Assembly: GCA_013177995.1 (NCBI GenBank)
Contig: JABLXN010000006.1
Location: forward strand, 88,577-152,576
Length of the DNA stretch: 64,000 nt
DNA from: Brevinematales bacterium
Lineage (GTDB): Bacteria > Spirochaetota > Brevinematia > Brevinematales > Thermospiraceae
Direction: 5' to 3'
Shown here: in pieces, positions 20,325 to 28,545 of the stretch
Layout: the number at the start of each line of letters is the position of its first letter
Position numbering within the stretch: the first letter of the stretch is position 1
The notes under the pieces: model-generated
Told to the model about the DNA's origin: nothing
Database searches by the model: none
The model's input: the letters and a program-made list of their open reading frames with translations, nothing else
Position numbers and translations under genes: made by a program

Positions 20325-21551
20325 ATGTGGCAATGGATTGTCGCTTCGCTTCGGCATGGATTTTACCGGGAGAAGAAGTTGTATGTTACCAATACCTTCG
20401 CTATGGTGATAATTCTTTTTTTGCTTGGGTATAGGGAGGGGGCGGTCCGTCAAATGTATACTTCTACCACGGTTTTTTCTGGCCATGTGGTGGTGAGGAT
20501 TCTTGAGGAAGCTACTGACCTACCTCCTCAAGAGGTGATACGCCGTCTTTCCGGTATTCCCGGGGTTTTCCAGGTTTCTCAAAAGATTCGGACAAGGGGT
20601 GAGTACTATCTCCCTCTTCTTCAAGCAAGGGGAAATGTGGAAGTGATCGGGATGGCTCTGGAGAATGATCATATAGCAAAGCGGTACCTTTCGTTAAAAG
20701 AGGGACGTTTTCCTCGCAAAGGGAGAGAAGCTCTGGTCCCATCTTCCTTTTTGCAAACGGGGAAGGTCAGGATAGGTGATGTGATTAAATTAACAGGGAA
20801 AACATCAGACGATCTCTATACGATGACATCCTGCAAGATTGTGGGTATTTATGAGACCTCAAAACTGTCTCTTTTTCAGATTCCTCGTGTTATTCTGCCT
20901 CTGGAAGAGATGGAAAATTTTGTTCAGCCAGGTGAGAAAGACAGGGAGTATGGATTGTTTTTGAAAGATTATCAGCGTTTTGAGACACATACGGATATAG
21001 CGGAATATGTCTATGGGGAAGTGGAAAAGGCATTAGGGACAACGGCATTTGCTGTGGATATTCCTCTTGTGTCTATACTCAATCCTTCAGATATTTCCGT
21101 TCAATTCAACTTTTTTTTCCAGATTTTGTTGGTCATGCTTTTTCTGGTTGTTCTCTCGTTAGTGATGGTGGTGAATTTCAATATCTTGATGGTGCTTTCC
21201 TGGGAGAAACGTCCCCTGCTGGGGGCTATGGATGCGTTGGGGGTTGGGAGGTGGAAATTGGTGGGTCTTGTTTATCTGCAAAGTTTGGTGCAGTTAGGGA
21301 TATGTTTTCTTGTGGCTTTGGGGATTGTTGGGGGGCTTTCCTGGCTTCTTTCCGGGAAAAGTATGGGAGGCGTGTATGAGGTTCTTTCAGTACTTTTGGC
21401 TGGTACCAATCGTGTGGATATAGTGCTGCGGTTATCCCATATAGGACTGGGACTTGTGATGATGGCAGGTGTGGTTACGGTAGCTCATATTCCGGTACTC
21501 TGGCGTCTTTTTACGCTTTCTTCCTGTGAAATGATGAAACGATTTTCATAA
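20325..21551 (+). CDS. FtsX/LolC-type ABC transporter permease
   Basis: 408 residues. An N-terminal helix (NTFAMVIILFLLGY region), a periplasmic domain with the family pattern (VIGMALEND...SLKEGRFP...REALVPSSFLQTGKVRIGDVIKLTG), then three C-terminal helices (about 265-290, 310-335, 370-395). Different enough from the preceding permease to form a heterodimer, as LolC with LolE. It starts 8 bases after its partner. Confidence 0.82.
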   Translation: MWQWIVASLRHGFYREKKLYVTNTFAMVIILFLLGYREGAVRQMYTSTTVFSGHVVVRILEEATDLPPQEVIRRLSGIPGVFQVSQKIRTRGEYYLPLLQARGNVEVIGMALENDHIAKRYLSLKEGRFPRKGREALVPSSFLQTGKVRIGDVIKLTGKTSDDLYTMTSCKIVGIYETSKLSLFQIPRVILPLEEMENFVQPGEKDREYGLFLKDYQRFETHTDIAEYVYGEVEKALGTTAFAVDIPLVSILNPSDISVQFNFFFQILLVMLFLVVLSLVMVVNFNILMVLSWEKRPLLGAMDALGVGRWKLVGLVYLQSLVQLGICFLVALGIVGGLSWLLSGKSMGGVYEVLSVLLAGTNRVDIVLRLSHIGLGLVMMAGVVTVAHIPVLWRLFTLSSCEMMKRFS

Positions 21552-21564
21552 AAAGGGGAGAGAT

Positions 21565-22320
21565 ATGAGAGAGAAACTTTTTTGGGTAATGATCTTGTGG
21601 ACAGGATTGGTTTTGTTTGGTTTCAGTCAAACAGTGGCAGAAAGAGGCAAGGGTATGCTTGAACGTTCTGATGCTCTTCTCTATCCTTTTGAGGGTAGTT
21701 TTGTGCTTCTTATTCAGAGTCAGGAGAAGGGAGGTCCTTTGATAACCTATGAACTTGAGGGGTATAAGAAAGGGAAAAAATATCAAACCGTTATCTGGCG
21801 TTCTCCTGCGGTGAATCTCAATGATGTGGGACTCAGAAGTGGTGAGGTGATCTATTATAAACCTGCCAAGTGGCCAAAAGCGGATATGATGAGTTATCTG
21901 TCGCTTTTTATGGGGACGGGATTTTCCTGGGGGGATGTACTGGTATCTGATATTGCAGAAGATTATGAGGTAACAGAAATCAGAGAAGAAATGTATCACA
22001 ATCAACCAGCGTATTATCTTCGTTTGAAACCGCTTAAGAAAGGTCTCTATGCTCGACTTGATACCTGGCTCCATCGAGAGAGCTTCATTCCTCTGGAAAG
22101 AGTCTATTATACACCTTCTGGTGAAGTACTCAAGAAGGCGGTGTATAGTGGTTTTATTCTTCAGGGTGGGAAAGCTACAGGTTTTACGGTGGATATGGTT
22201 GACATGGTCACAGAGACGACCAGCAAAGCCATTGTTTCCGCTATTCGAGAAGAAAAGGTTCCCCAATCCTTGTTTGATCCACAGAATATTCACCGAATTC
22301 GGGTCCGAGGAGGGCGTTAA
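21565..22320 (+). CDS. LolA-like outer-membrane lipoprotein-sorting protein
   Basis: 251 residues with a signal peptide (REKLFWVMILWTGLVLFGFSQ). The mature part fits the LolA-like sorting family often encoded beside FtsX-type permeases: DALLYPFEGSFVLLIQS, RSPAVNLNDVGLRSGEVIYYKPAKWP, and a half-barrel ending with YYTPSGEVLKKAVYSGF. Such proteins accept a lipid or lipoprotein from the exporter and carry it across the periplasm. Its place between the permeases and the ATPase strongly supports this role; the cargo is unknown. Confidence 0.75.
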   Translation: MREKLFWVMILWTGLVLFGFSQTVAERGKGMLERSDALLYPFEGSFVLLIQSQEKGGPLITYELEGYKKGKKYQTVIWRSPAVNLNDVGLRSGEVIYYKPAKWPKADMMSYLSLFMGTGFSWGDVLVSDIAEDYEVTEIREEMYHNQPAYYLRLKPLKKGLYARLDTWLHRESFIPLERVYYTPSGEVLKKAVYSGFILQGGKATGFTVDMVDMVTETTSKAIVSAIREEKVPQSLFDPQNIHRIRVRGGR

Positions 22321-22323
22321 CCC

Positions 22324-23538
22324 ATGAAAAGGTTGGGTGTTTTGTGGGTATTTGTTCCCTGGGTAGTATGGGGGATGCAGGTTTCAGCAACGCTTTATCA
22401 GGTAGGGGGATATCAGCGATATGTTTCTAATCGTTTTTTCTCCTCTGCTTATGATGAACTTGATGGAGAGGTGGGGGGAAGATGGATGGTATCTCCGGAT
22501 TTTAGCCTATCGGAGGGGGTCATGTTTGATGCCAAGGTAGATCTCTATCTTTCGCGTCGTTATTGGACCAATGCTATAGAAACAGTGGTTAAGGAAGCGT
22601 ATAGTGATCTTCTCCTGTGGGATATTTTTTCTCTACGGATGGGGTATGTGGCTATTGATTATGGATACAATGGACTTTTTCATCCTCTTCGGCTGATGGA
22701 TCTCTCTCCAGTGATTTCTCAGAAAACCTCAGAGATTTTGAGTGGAACAGAGAGATCAGGGTATCGTGGACTTCCTCTTTTTCGAGTGAGAATGGCGCCC
22801 TGGATAGGTGACGTGAATGTGAGTGTGGAACAAAATCTTCTGTTTTTGGAAGCCACCAATATTTTTTCTAACTATCTTCTTTCCTCGACGAAGGTAAGCT
22901 CTCAGGGGACAGAAGGTGGGATTTTTGCGGGTTATTTCCCCTGGAAGAAGAAAGAGGATATGGCTTCAGGGGTGGTGGGATGGTTTTTGGCTTTCCCATT
23001 GCCAGGCCATATTCTCGTGATGCATGAGGGACTTTATCGGGAAAAAAGTTTCTGGGTGTTTTATGATGGGGGAAATGTGGTATCCAACCGAACGGGGGAA
23101 TTTGTGAATGTTTCTCTTGAAGTGAAACAAACCTGTATGGAGTCTTTTTTTCATGGGAAAATCACATGGACTCTTGAGTATTGTTTTTTGGGGGAAGGAC
23201 TTTCTTTTGAACTTGTTGCTCATACCCTGGATTTTCTGACGAATTCCCTCAATCAGGCAATATATGGGAAGGAAATGCTTCCTTCCTATCGGTTGTTTCG
23301 TCATTGGTACCGTGGGGAGATAGGATATGAAATTCCCTCCAGAAGAATTGGTTTTTCCTATCGGCTCGTTTTCCCGGAGAGTTTGGCTATGGTTTCTCAC
23401 CTGGCCACTTTTTCTCTTAACTTTGACCAGGCCAGAATCTCGCTGTTTTCTGGCTGGAATACTTCAGAAGAGAGATATGCCCTTTTGTATGGCAATATAC
23501 CCTTGTCTATAGGTACTTACCTTGAATTACCTCTTTAG
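22324..23538 (+). CDS. putative outer-membrane protein of the Lol-like cluster
   Basis: 404 residues. A signal peptide (LGVLWVFVPWVVWGMQ) and a mature part rich in aromatic-ended beta strands (LFSLRMGYVAIDYGYNGLFHP, GEIGYEIPSRRIGFSYRLVF, FSLNFDQARISLFSGW). Conserved neighbourhoods of this type elsewhere contain a porin-like protein between the LolA-like and ATPase genes, so it may be the outer-membrane acceptor. No family assigned. Three bases after the LolA-like gene. Confidence 0.55.
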   Translation: MKRLGVLWVFVPWVVWGMQVSATLYQVGGYQRYVSNRFFSSAYDELDGEVGGRWMVSPDFSLSEGVMFDAKVDLYLSRRYWTNAIETVVKEAYSDLLLWDIFSLRMGYVAIDYGYNGLFHPLRLMDLSPVISQKTSEILSGTERSGYRGLPLFRVRMAPWIGDVNVSVEQNLLFLEATNIFSNYLLSSTKVSSQGTEGGIFAGYFPWKKKEDMASGVVGWFLAFPLPGHILVMHEGLYREKSFWVFYDGGNVVSNRTGEFVNVSLEVKQTCMESFFHGKITWTLEYCFLGEGLSFELVAHTLDFLTNSLNQAIYGKEMLPSYRLFRHWYRGEIGYEIPSRRIGFSYRLVFPESLAMVSHLATFSLNFDQARISLFSGWNTSEERYALLYGNIPLSIGTYLELPL

Positions 23539-23547
23539 GAGATGACG

Positions 23548-24204
23548 ATGATTGAAGTAAAAGATGTTATCAAACATTATCGTATAGGGAAAACAATAGT
23601 AGAGGCCCTCAGGGGTGTTTCTCTCACCATTCACCAGGGAGAGATGGTGGCCTTGGCGGGTGTGTCGGGGAGTGGAAAATCCACTCTTCTTCATCTCATC
23701 GGGGGGATGGATAGACCTACTCATGGGGAAATATGGGTGGATGGAGAGAAGATAACGGCTTATACTCCACGAGAGCTTACCCGATATAGGGGAAAGAAAA
23801 TAGGTTTTGTCTTTCAAAATTTTCATCTTATTCCTGCTCTTAACGTGTATGAAAACGTGGTGGTTCCTTTGAAACTCAAAGGAGAAAGATATGAAAGAAA
23901 GGATATTCTTGCTCTGTTGGAAAGGGTTGGGCTTCACCACCATCTTCTTCATCGACCTGATGAACTCTCAGGGGGACAGAAACAACGTGTGGCTATTGCC
24001 AGGGCTCTGGCGAGTCGCCCTTCCTATGTGCTTGCTGATGAACCAACGGCTAATTTAGATAGGAAAACGGGGATGGAGATTCTTGCTCTTTTGCAGGAAC
24101 TGAATAAGGAGTTGGGTACAACGATTATCCTTGCTTCTCATGATCAGGGGGTGTTATCGTCGTTTGGCCGGGTGATGTATCTTCAGGATGGCCTTCTGGT
24201 GTGA
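23548..24204 (+). CDS. LolD/MacB-type ABC transporter ATPase
   Basis: 218 residues from ATG 23548; AGGAG at 23537-23541 is too close to the ATG at 23542. Walker A GVSGSGKST, Q-loop FVFQNFHLIPALNVYENV, signature LSGGQKQR, Walker B VLADEPT and H-loop ASHD are intact. It has the length and sequence pattern of the LolD/MacB/FtsE group and energises the two FtsX-type permeases upstream. Last gene of the cluster. Confidence 0.9.
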   Translation: MIEVKDVIKHYRIGKTIVEALRGVSLTIHQGEMVALAGVSGSGKSTLLHLIGGMDRPTHGEIWVDGEKITAYTPRELTRYRGKKIGFVFQNFHLIPALNVYENVVVPLKLKGERYERKDILALLERVGLHHHLLHRPDELSGGQKQRVAIARALASRPSYVLADEPTANLDRKTGMEILALLQELNKELGTTIILASHDQGVLSSFGRVMYLQDGLLV

Positions 24205-24245
24205 GAAGATAGCGTTTTCTGAACCGTAAGAAGCCAGGAAAGCCA

Positions 24246-24286
24246 CAATATTGCAAAATGTGGATTTTTTTTCTACAATATAGCAA
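24246..24286 (+). promoter_or_regulatory. promoter with paired operator-like repeats before the LuxR-type gene
   Basis: TTGCAA (24251-24256) and TACAAT (24274-24279) are 17 bp apart. CAATATTGCAA (24246-24256) and CAATATAGCAA (24276-24286) are direct repeats exactly 30 bp apart, covering the -35 and -10, which would suit autoregulation. AAGGAG (24285-24290) precedes ATG 24296, implying a very short leader. Confidence 0.6.
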
Positions 24287-24295
24287 GGAGAAAGC

Positions 24296-25504
24296 ATGAA
24301 TATACCTTCTACTTTGTTTTCTGCTTGTGTGATTGAACAAGAGAATTTTGTTCTTAAGGAGATTAATGAGACGTTTAGTGTAGTACTGGGTTATGACCAA
24401 AGTATCATTGGACAGGAATATTTAGCGTTAGTGGTTTCTGAAGAATTTTCGGTGGCTCTTCAGGCCCTGGATTCGGTGTCTCAGACACCGCTTTATGTGG
24501 CTTTTTCTCTTCTTGACAAGGAGGGGCAACCTCATCGGTTTTTTCATACTCTTGTCCAGGAAGGGGAGAGCATTCTTGATGTGATGATGCCGGTCCCTCT
24601 TCAAGAGGATCAACGGTGGGAACATGCCATTCTGAAACATCTCACAAAACCGGTTTTTTGTCTCTCGGAAGAAGGAGTGATTTCCTGTGCCAATGAATCG
24701 GCCAAACAACACCTCTTTGATGGTGTTCCGCAATCCTTTCTCTCTCATCCTCTCTGGGGTTTTCTTCAGTCGCGTTTGGCTACGGGAAAATCCTTCTCTG
24801 AATGGTTATCCATAGGACAAAAGGAGGGATTTTTCTTCTTTCATCCGGTGGAGAATGGGCACTGGTTGGTGGAGTATCAATGGGGCCGGGAGGAGATTTT
24901 TCAACGTTTATCCGACATCATCTTGGATTGGGAATTTCCGGCGGCTGTGATGGATCTTCGACAGGAAATACCCAAAGGTTCTCTCTGGAATGGGGGATTT
25001 TCTTCCCTTGATGGGGCTCCTGATGAGATCCTCTCACGGATCAAGGGACTTCAAAAGGGAGAAAAATACCTGAGTATCCCACGAAAGAATGGCCAGCTCT
25101 CCTACTACAGACCCCTTTTTTTCCCCTTTCATCCTCGTGTGGAAATAGTTCTTGTGGTTCTTTTGGAGGAAACGGAACATGTAAGAAAAACCTTCATGGT
25201 GGAAAGAGTCCAGCAGTCTTTGTCTGAGATGATTCGTCTGTCTGAGGAGATTCAGCAGCGGCTTTCGGGGGGTCTTGAATCATTTTTTGAACAATACCAG
25301 CTTTCTGAAAGGGAGAGAAAACTGGTAAAGCTGATTCAGCAAGGTCTTTCCAATGAGGAGATTGCTTCTGCTCTCTACGTTTCTGTGGATACGGTGAAGA
25401 AGGGTATTTCTCAGCTTTATCGAAAGCTGGAAGTGAATAGTCGATTGGAACTCCTGCAAAAGATCTTTTTCCCCTTTCCCAAGAAGATACCACCAAAGGG
25501 TTAG
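24296..25504 (+). CDS. LuxR-type transcriptional regulator with PAS-like N-terminus
   Basis: 402 residues. The C-terminal ~65 residues are a LuxR/FixJ helix-turn-helix: LSERERKLVKLIQQGLSNEE, IASALYVSVDTVKKGISQLY, RKLEVNSRLELL. The N-terminal region resembles PAS domains (residues ~10-110: VLKEINETFSVVLGYDQSIIG), with a second PAS-like region about 120-200. No receiver aspartate pattern is visible, so it probably senses a ligand or partner directly. It follows the Lol-like cluster on the same strand with its own promoter. Regulation of that cluster is possible but not shown. Confidence 0.75.
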   Translation: MNIPSTLFSACVIEQENFVLKEINETFSVVLGYDQSIIGQEYLALVVSEEFSVALQALDSVSQTPLYVAFSLLDKEGQPHRFFHTLVQEGESILDVMMPVPLQEDQRWEHAILKHLTKPVFCLSEEGVISCANESAKQHLFDGVPQSFLSHPLWGFLQSRLATGKSFSEWLSIGQKEGFFFFHPVENGHWLVEYQWGREEIFQRLSDIILDWEFPAAVMDLRQEIPKGSLWNGGFSSLDGAPDEILSRIKGLQKGEKYLSIPRKNGQLSYYRPLFFPFHPRVEIVLVVLLEETEHVRKTFMVERVQQSLSEMIRLSEEIQQRLSGGLESFFEQYQLSERERKLVKLIQQGLSNEEIASALYVSVDTVKKGISQLYRKLEVNSRLELLQKIFFPFPKKIPPKG

Positions 25505-25545
25505 AAAATACCCCAAAGTGCTGAAAATTTTACTCCTCAGTGGGC

Positions 25546-25574
25546 TTGTTTCTTTGAAGAGAAATGGGTATACT
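25546..25574 (+). promoter_or_regulatory. candidate promoter for a small RNA
   Basis: TTGTTT (25546-25551) and TATACT (25569-25574) have a 17-bp spacer. The predicted start is near 25581, in an intergenic region with no ORF but a strong terminator 140 bp on. Confidence 0.5.
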
Positions 25575-25580
25575 GTGTAT

Positions 25581-25753
25581 GTCAATAAAAGAGAAATTTT
25601 CGAGTAGAAAGATTTTTTCCATAACAAGACCGTTAAGTCAATACTTTTTCTTAATAAAGAGATACCTCTCATCAAGAACCATACCTACTGACTTAACAGA
25701 TCTCCTTTATTCAGCCACGGGGAGAAGACCCACCACTTCTCCCCGTTTTTTTT
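25581..25753 (+). ncRNA. candidate ~170-nt small RNA with pseudoknot potential
   Basis: The 279-bp gap between the LuxR-type and GPH genes has a promoter (25546-25574) and an intrinsic terminator (25717-25753) but no ORF. Inside, GTTAAGTCA (25632-25640) can pair perfectly with TGACTTAAC (25689-25697), and AATAAAGAGAT (25653-25663) can pair with ATCTCCTTTATT (25700-25711) with one bulge. The two helices interleave, as in an H-type pseudoknot, or exclude each other, as in a switch. No known RNA family recognised. It could alternatively be the 3' UTR of the LuxR-type gene. Confidence 0.45.
25717..25753 (+). terminator. strong intrinsic terminator
   Basis: ACGGGGAGAAG (25717-25727) and CTTCTCCCCGT (25736-25746) form a perfect 11-bp stem with an 8-base loop, followed by a run of eight T (25746-25753). 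It ends transcripts from the LuxR-type gene or the candidate small RNA. Confidence 0.9.
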
Positions 25754-25783
25754 GAAGGTCCTGCTTTGGGCAGGGTCTTTCTG

Positions 25784-27175
25784 TTATCTCTCTTGCTCTG
25801 TGGGTTTTTGTGGCGAGGAAATAATAGCCAAAATCTCCTTCTCTTTATACAGAAGGAAAAAAACAAGCCCTAAAAGGCAGAAGACAAAAGCCACCACACC
25901 GGTGAGTCTTACCCCGACATCGTTTTCTGTACTTCGACCAAGATTGATGATAGAGGGAAACATGAGGTTGGTGAACGCAATGCCCATCTTCATCATAAAG
26001 GTTCGAGCCCCGAAAAAGACAGCGGCTTTGTAGTTTCCTTTTTGTTTTCCATCGGCGTCAGCGATATCAGCCACAATCGCATTGGGAAGGATACCGAAGA
26101 TGGCAATGGGGAGTGAGGCAAGCACCACTAACATGATGCCCTGCCAGAAGGGAGAGAGGGGGAATTTTCCGAGCCAGAACACAAGGACAAAGACCAGGGA
26201 GAAGAGAACAAAGGCAATGGAGAGCATGAGTTTCTTGCCAATGGCTTTGGCTATCAGGTTGATGGGTACATAGAATACGAAACTCAGGACAAACATCACC
26301 GTCATAAAGGTAGTGGCATGGGCTTTTTCTAATCCAAGAAGAACGGTGGTGTAATACACAATCCCCGATTGGATGAAGGTGAGCGCCACCCAGTAGGCAA
26401 AATCAGAGAGGGTAAAATAGAAAAAGTTTTTGTTTTTGAAGGCAGAGACAACGGCTTCAAAAGAACCTTCTGTGGAGACATGTCGTTCGCAATAACGATT
26501 TTCATCGATGGTGATGATGGGAAGAGCCATAAGAATAAGGGCGATAACTCCATAAATCACAAGAGCCAGTTGAAAACTATGAAGAGAGGAGAAACCGGAT
26601 TTTTCAAATATGCCCTGAACGAGATAGACAGTATTTCCAAGGGCAAAGCCCAGTGCCCAGGTGATAGAAATCCAGGTGGCTAAATTGAGTCTCTCTTCAG
26701 GGGTATGGCCGAGTTCACTCAGCCAGGCATTATAGGGGGTACAGAAAAGCGTAAAAAACCAGTAATAGAGAAGAATCATCACGGTGAGCCAGACGACATT
26801 GATGGGACTCTGATAGGGCACAATCGGAACAAATACTAAGATAGAGGTGATGACAAAGGGGACAAAACTGATGATGAGAAAAGTACGTCTTCGCCCCAAG
26901 CGAAAACGAGATCTATCGCTGAGACCCGCCACGATAGGATCTGTGACCGCATCAAAAATCCGGCTGAAGGCATTGATGAGACCAATGATGGTGAGCGAAC
27001 CAAAGATATATCCCTGATAGATGAAAGCAGGAAAAAGACTTTGCCCCTGACCTTCGGGGGGGAGATAAAAATAGGCTATGAGATTGGCTACACTATAGGA
27101 GGCGAGCGACCAGCCCATCTGGCCCAACGCAAACATTCCCTGCTTCCAGAAGGGAAGTTTTTCGACCTTGTTCAT
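25784..27175 (-). CDS. GPH-family sugar:cation symporter (MFS)
   Basis: 463 residues from ATG 27175 (AAGGAGAAAACG upstream); the open frame extends to 27274, beyond the promoter. Twelve predicted membrane helices. Family marks of the glycoside-pentoside-hexuronide group: an N-terminal KQGMFALGQMG, AFSRIFDAVTDPIVAGLSDRSRFRLGRRR in the loop between helices 2 and 3, and GILPNAIVADIADAD. It imports a glycoside with H+ or Na+. The two amylase-family enzymes in this window could supply its sugars, though no operon links them. Confidence 0.88.
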   Translation of the reverse strand: MNKVEKLPFWKQGMFALGQMGWSLASYSVANLIAYFYLPPEGQGQSLFPAFIYQGYIFGSLTIIGLINAFSRIFDAVTDPIVAGLSDRSRFRLGRRRTFLIISFVPFVITSILVFVPIVPYQSPINVVWLTVMILLYYWFFTLFCTPYNAWLSELGHTPEERLNLATWISITWALGFALGNTVYLVQGIFEKSGFSSLHSFQLALVIYGVIALILMALPIITIDENRYCERHVSTEGSFEAVVSAFKNKNFFYFTLSDFAYWVALTFIQSGIVYYTTVLLGLEKAHATTFMTVMFVLSFVFYVPINLIAKAIGKKLMLSIAFVLFSLVFVLVFWLGKFPLSPFWQGIMLVVLASLPIAIFGILPNAIVADIADADGKQKGNYKAAVFFGARTFMMKMGIAFTNLMFPSIINLGRSTENDVGVRLTGVVAFVFCLLGLVFFLLYKEKEILAIISSPQKPTEQER

Positions 27176-27209
27176 CGTTTTCTCCTTGCGTGTGGTTTTT
27201 AGCGCTTTT

Positions 27210-27237
27210 ATTATAGTGAAAATTTTCTCTTTGTCAA
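27210..27237 (-). promoter_or_regulatory. sigma-70-type promoter for the GPH symporter
   Basis: Minus strand TTGACA (27237-27232), 16-bp spacer, TATAAT (27215-27210). The flanking repeat of element B starts 7 bp upstream of the -35, so the element could affect this promoter. Confidence 0.75.
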
Positions 27238-27243
27238 TGCCCC

Positions 27244-27258
27244 GAAGGTACATATTGT
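27244..27258 (+). repeat. left 15-bp flanking direct repeat of element B
   Basis: GAAGGTACATATTGT, identical to 27827-27841 on the other side of the element; a target-site-duplication-like pair. Confidence 0.8.
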
Positions 27259-27826
27259 GTCGTTCCACATTCATACAGAATGGTTATCTTCACACAAAAA
27301 GTGAATACTTGTTTGACCATCTTTTCTTTTTCAGTTTTGGGCTCTTTTTGTTACCCATTTTTCTTTTTCCACGAAGCGCTCCTGCATGGGACAAAAGGAA
27401 CGTTGTCCTCGTCGCATGCTACGCATGCGCCTCGGACGGACAATGGGCCGCTTTTGCGGGCAAGGAGAAAAACATCCTCTCCTTCCAGGGGAAGTCCTTC
27501 CTCCGTGGGCGACATCAACTCGTCCTCCTGACTTCGGAAGTATAGCGCCCACCTTGCTTCGCCGATTCCCCGCTAAAGCGGGGTCCCCGCGGCTACGCTT
27601 CGGTGGGCTTTTGGGGAAAAGCAACAAAAGATGTCGCCCCGGGTGCCTCCTGCACCCTCACTCCGGAAGGACTTCCCCCTTACGACAAAGGACACACAAC
27701 CGCAAAAGCGGCCCGGTGGGGTACAGAAAAAAAGGGGGTGAAAGAACAGAGCTTTCTCGTGTTATTTCCCTGTTCATTAAGAAATGTGGAAATAGCTATT
27801 CAATTTCATATGTGGAATGACACCCT
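27257..27826. mobile_element. non-coding mobile-element-like repeat, copy B
   Basis: About 0.57 kb, inverted relative to copy A (8664-9490). Terminal inverted repeats are GTGTCGTTCCACAT (27257-27270) and, on the other strand at 27823-27810, GTGTCATTCCACAT. It is bounded by a perfect 15-bp direct repeat. The reverse complement of its right ~230 bp aligns with the left part of A, including the stretches AGAAAGCTCTGTTCTTTCA and GAGGGTGCAGGAGGCACC; its left ~100 bp aligns with the right end of A. The middle is GC-rich with hairpins (CCCCGCTAAAGCGGGG at 27568-27583; GCATGCTACGCATGC at 27414-27428). Open frames in it are not conserved between the copies and look non-coding. Confidence 0.78.
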
Positions 27827-27841
27827 GAAGGTACATATTGT
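27827..27841 (+). repeat. right 15-bp flanking direct repeat of element B
   Basis: GAAGGTACATATTGT, the second copy of the repeat at 27244-27258. Nothing else is seen between here and the gene ending at 27973. Confidence 0.8.
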
Positions 27842-27972
27842 CTCTTTGATGAGAAAAAATAAAATAGGGAGATGACCATACCTTGGATTTGGGTGTGATC
27901 GACGGCGTATACAATGGAAATGGTGGTGTGGGGAAGGAGAAGAGTTTTTGGGGAAGGACGCCTCCCCCTTTT

Positions 27973-28545
27973 TTAGAGTTCATTCATGAGGCGACGCTTT
28001 TCGGTTTCGATAATCGTTTGGTTGGTGATAAGGAAAATGATATTGCTAAGTTCTGCATTCATCTTTTTCATGAGGACATAATCATACACCTTGACAGTCG
28101 AAGGGGCCTCAAGTTGGAGCCTTACATCGATTTCTCCATTTTCTCCTCGGGTGCCATTGGTGAGAACCCCATACCAGGCAGCGAAGTTGGCTGTTCGTAT
28201 GGAAGGTTTGCCATAGATATCCTCTAATTTTTCGGCCAGGGAAAGGTAATCGAAATAGTTGGAGTTATACTCAATCGTAATATGAAAACAGATATTGGAG
28301 TAGAATTGCATGTAAAGGTTATTGATAAAGGGTTTGTAGGTTGCCTTGAGAATAAAAGGGGTTTGTTCATTGATTTTGCCAAAGAAGCGAGACTCGTCAA
28401 TCTTGAAATCTTCACTATTGGCGATGATATCTTCGGCTTGTTGTTGGGTCTGGCCGAGGGTGAGTCCCATATAGTTGAAGAAGCGTTTCTGTCCCATGAG
28501 GAGGAGAGAGACAAGGCAGAACAAGAGAAGATAATGGCGTTTCAT
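27973..28545 (-). CDS. unknown secreted protein
   Basis: 190 residues with a signal peptide (KRHYLLLFCLVSLLLMGQ). The mature protein begins with FFNYMGLTLGQTQQQAEDII, a pattern seen in small periplasmic proteins that modulate lipid or metal binding, but I cannot assign a family. It overlaps the upstream MshEN-like gene by 4 bases (ATGA), so the two are co-translated and possibly share the sigma-28-like promoter at 29060-29086. Confidence 0.6.
   Translation of the reverse strand: MKRHYLLLFCLVSLLLMGQKRFFNYMGLTLGQTQQQAEDIIANSEDFKIDESRFFGKINEQTPFILKATYKPFINNLYMQFYSNICFHITIEYNSNYFDYLSLAEKLEDIYGKPSIRTANFAAWYGVLTNGTRGENGEIDVRLQLEAPSTVKVYDYVLMKKMNAELSNIIFLITNQTIIETEKRRLMNEL

Noticed and set aside
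25505..25783. Known riboswitch or 6S RNA
   Set aside because: No recognised aptamer core and no long rod-like pairing with a central bubble; kept only as a candidate small RNA.
27386..27820. Open frames inside element B
   Set aside because: They do not correspond to any frame in copy A and have no family features.
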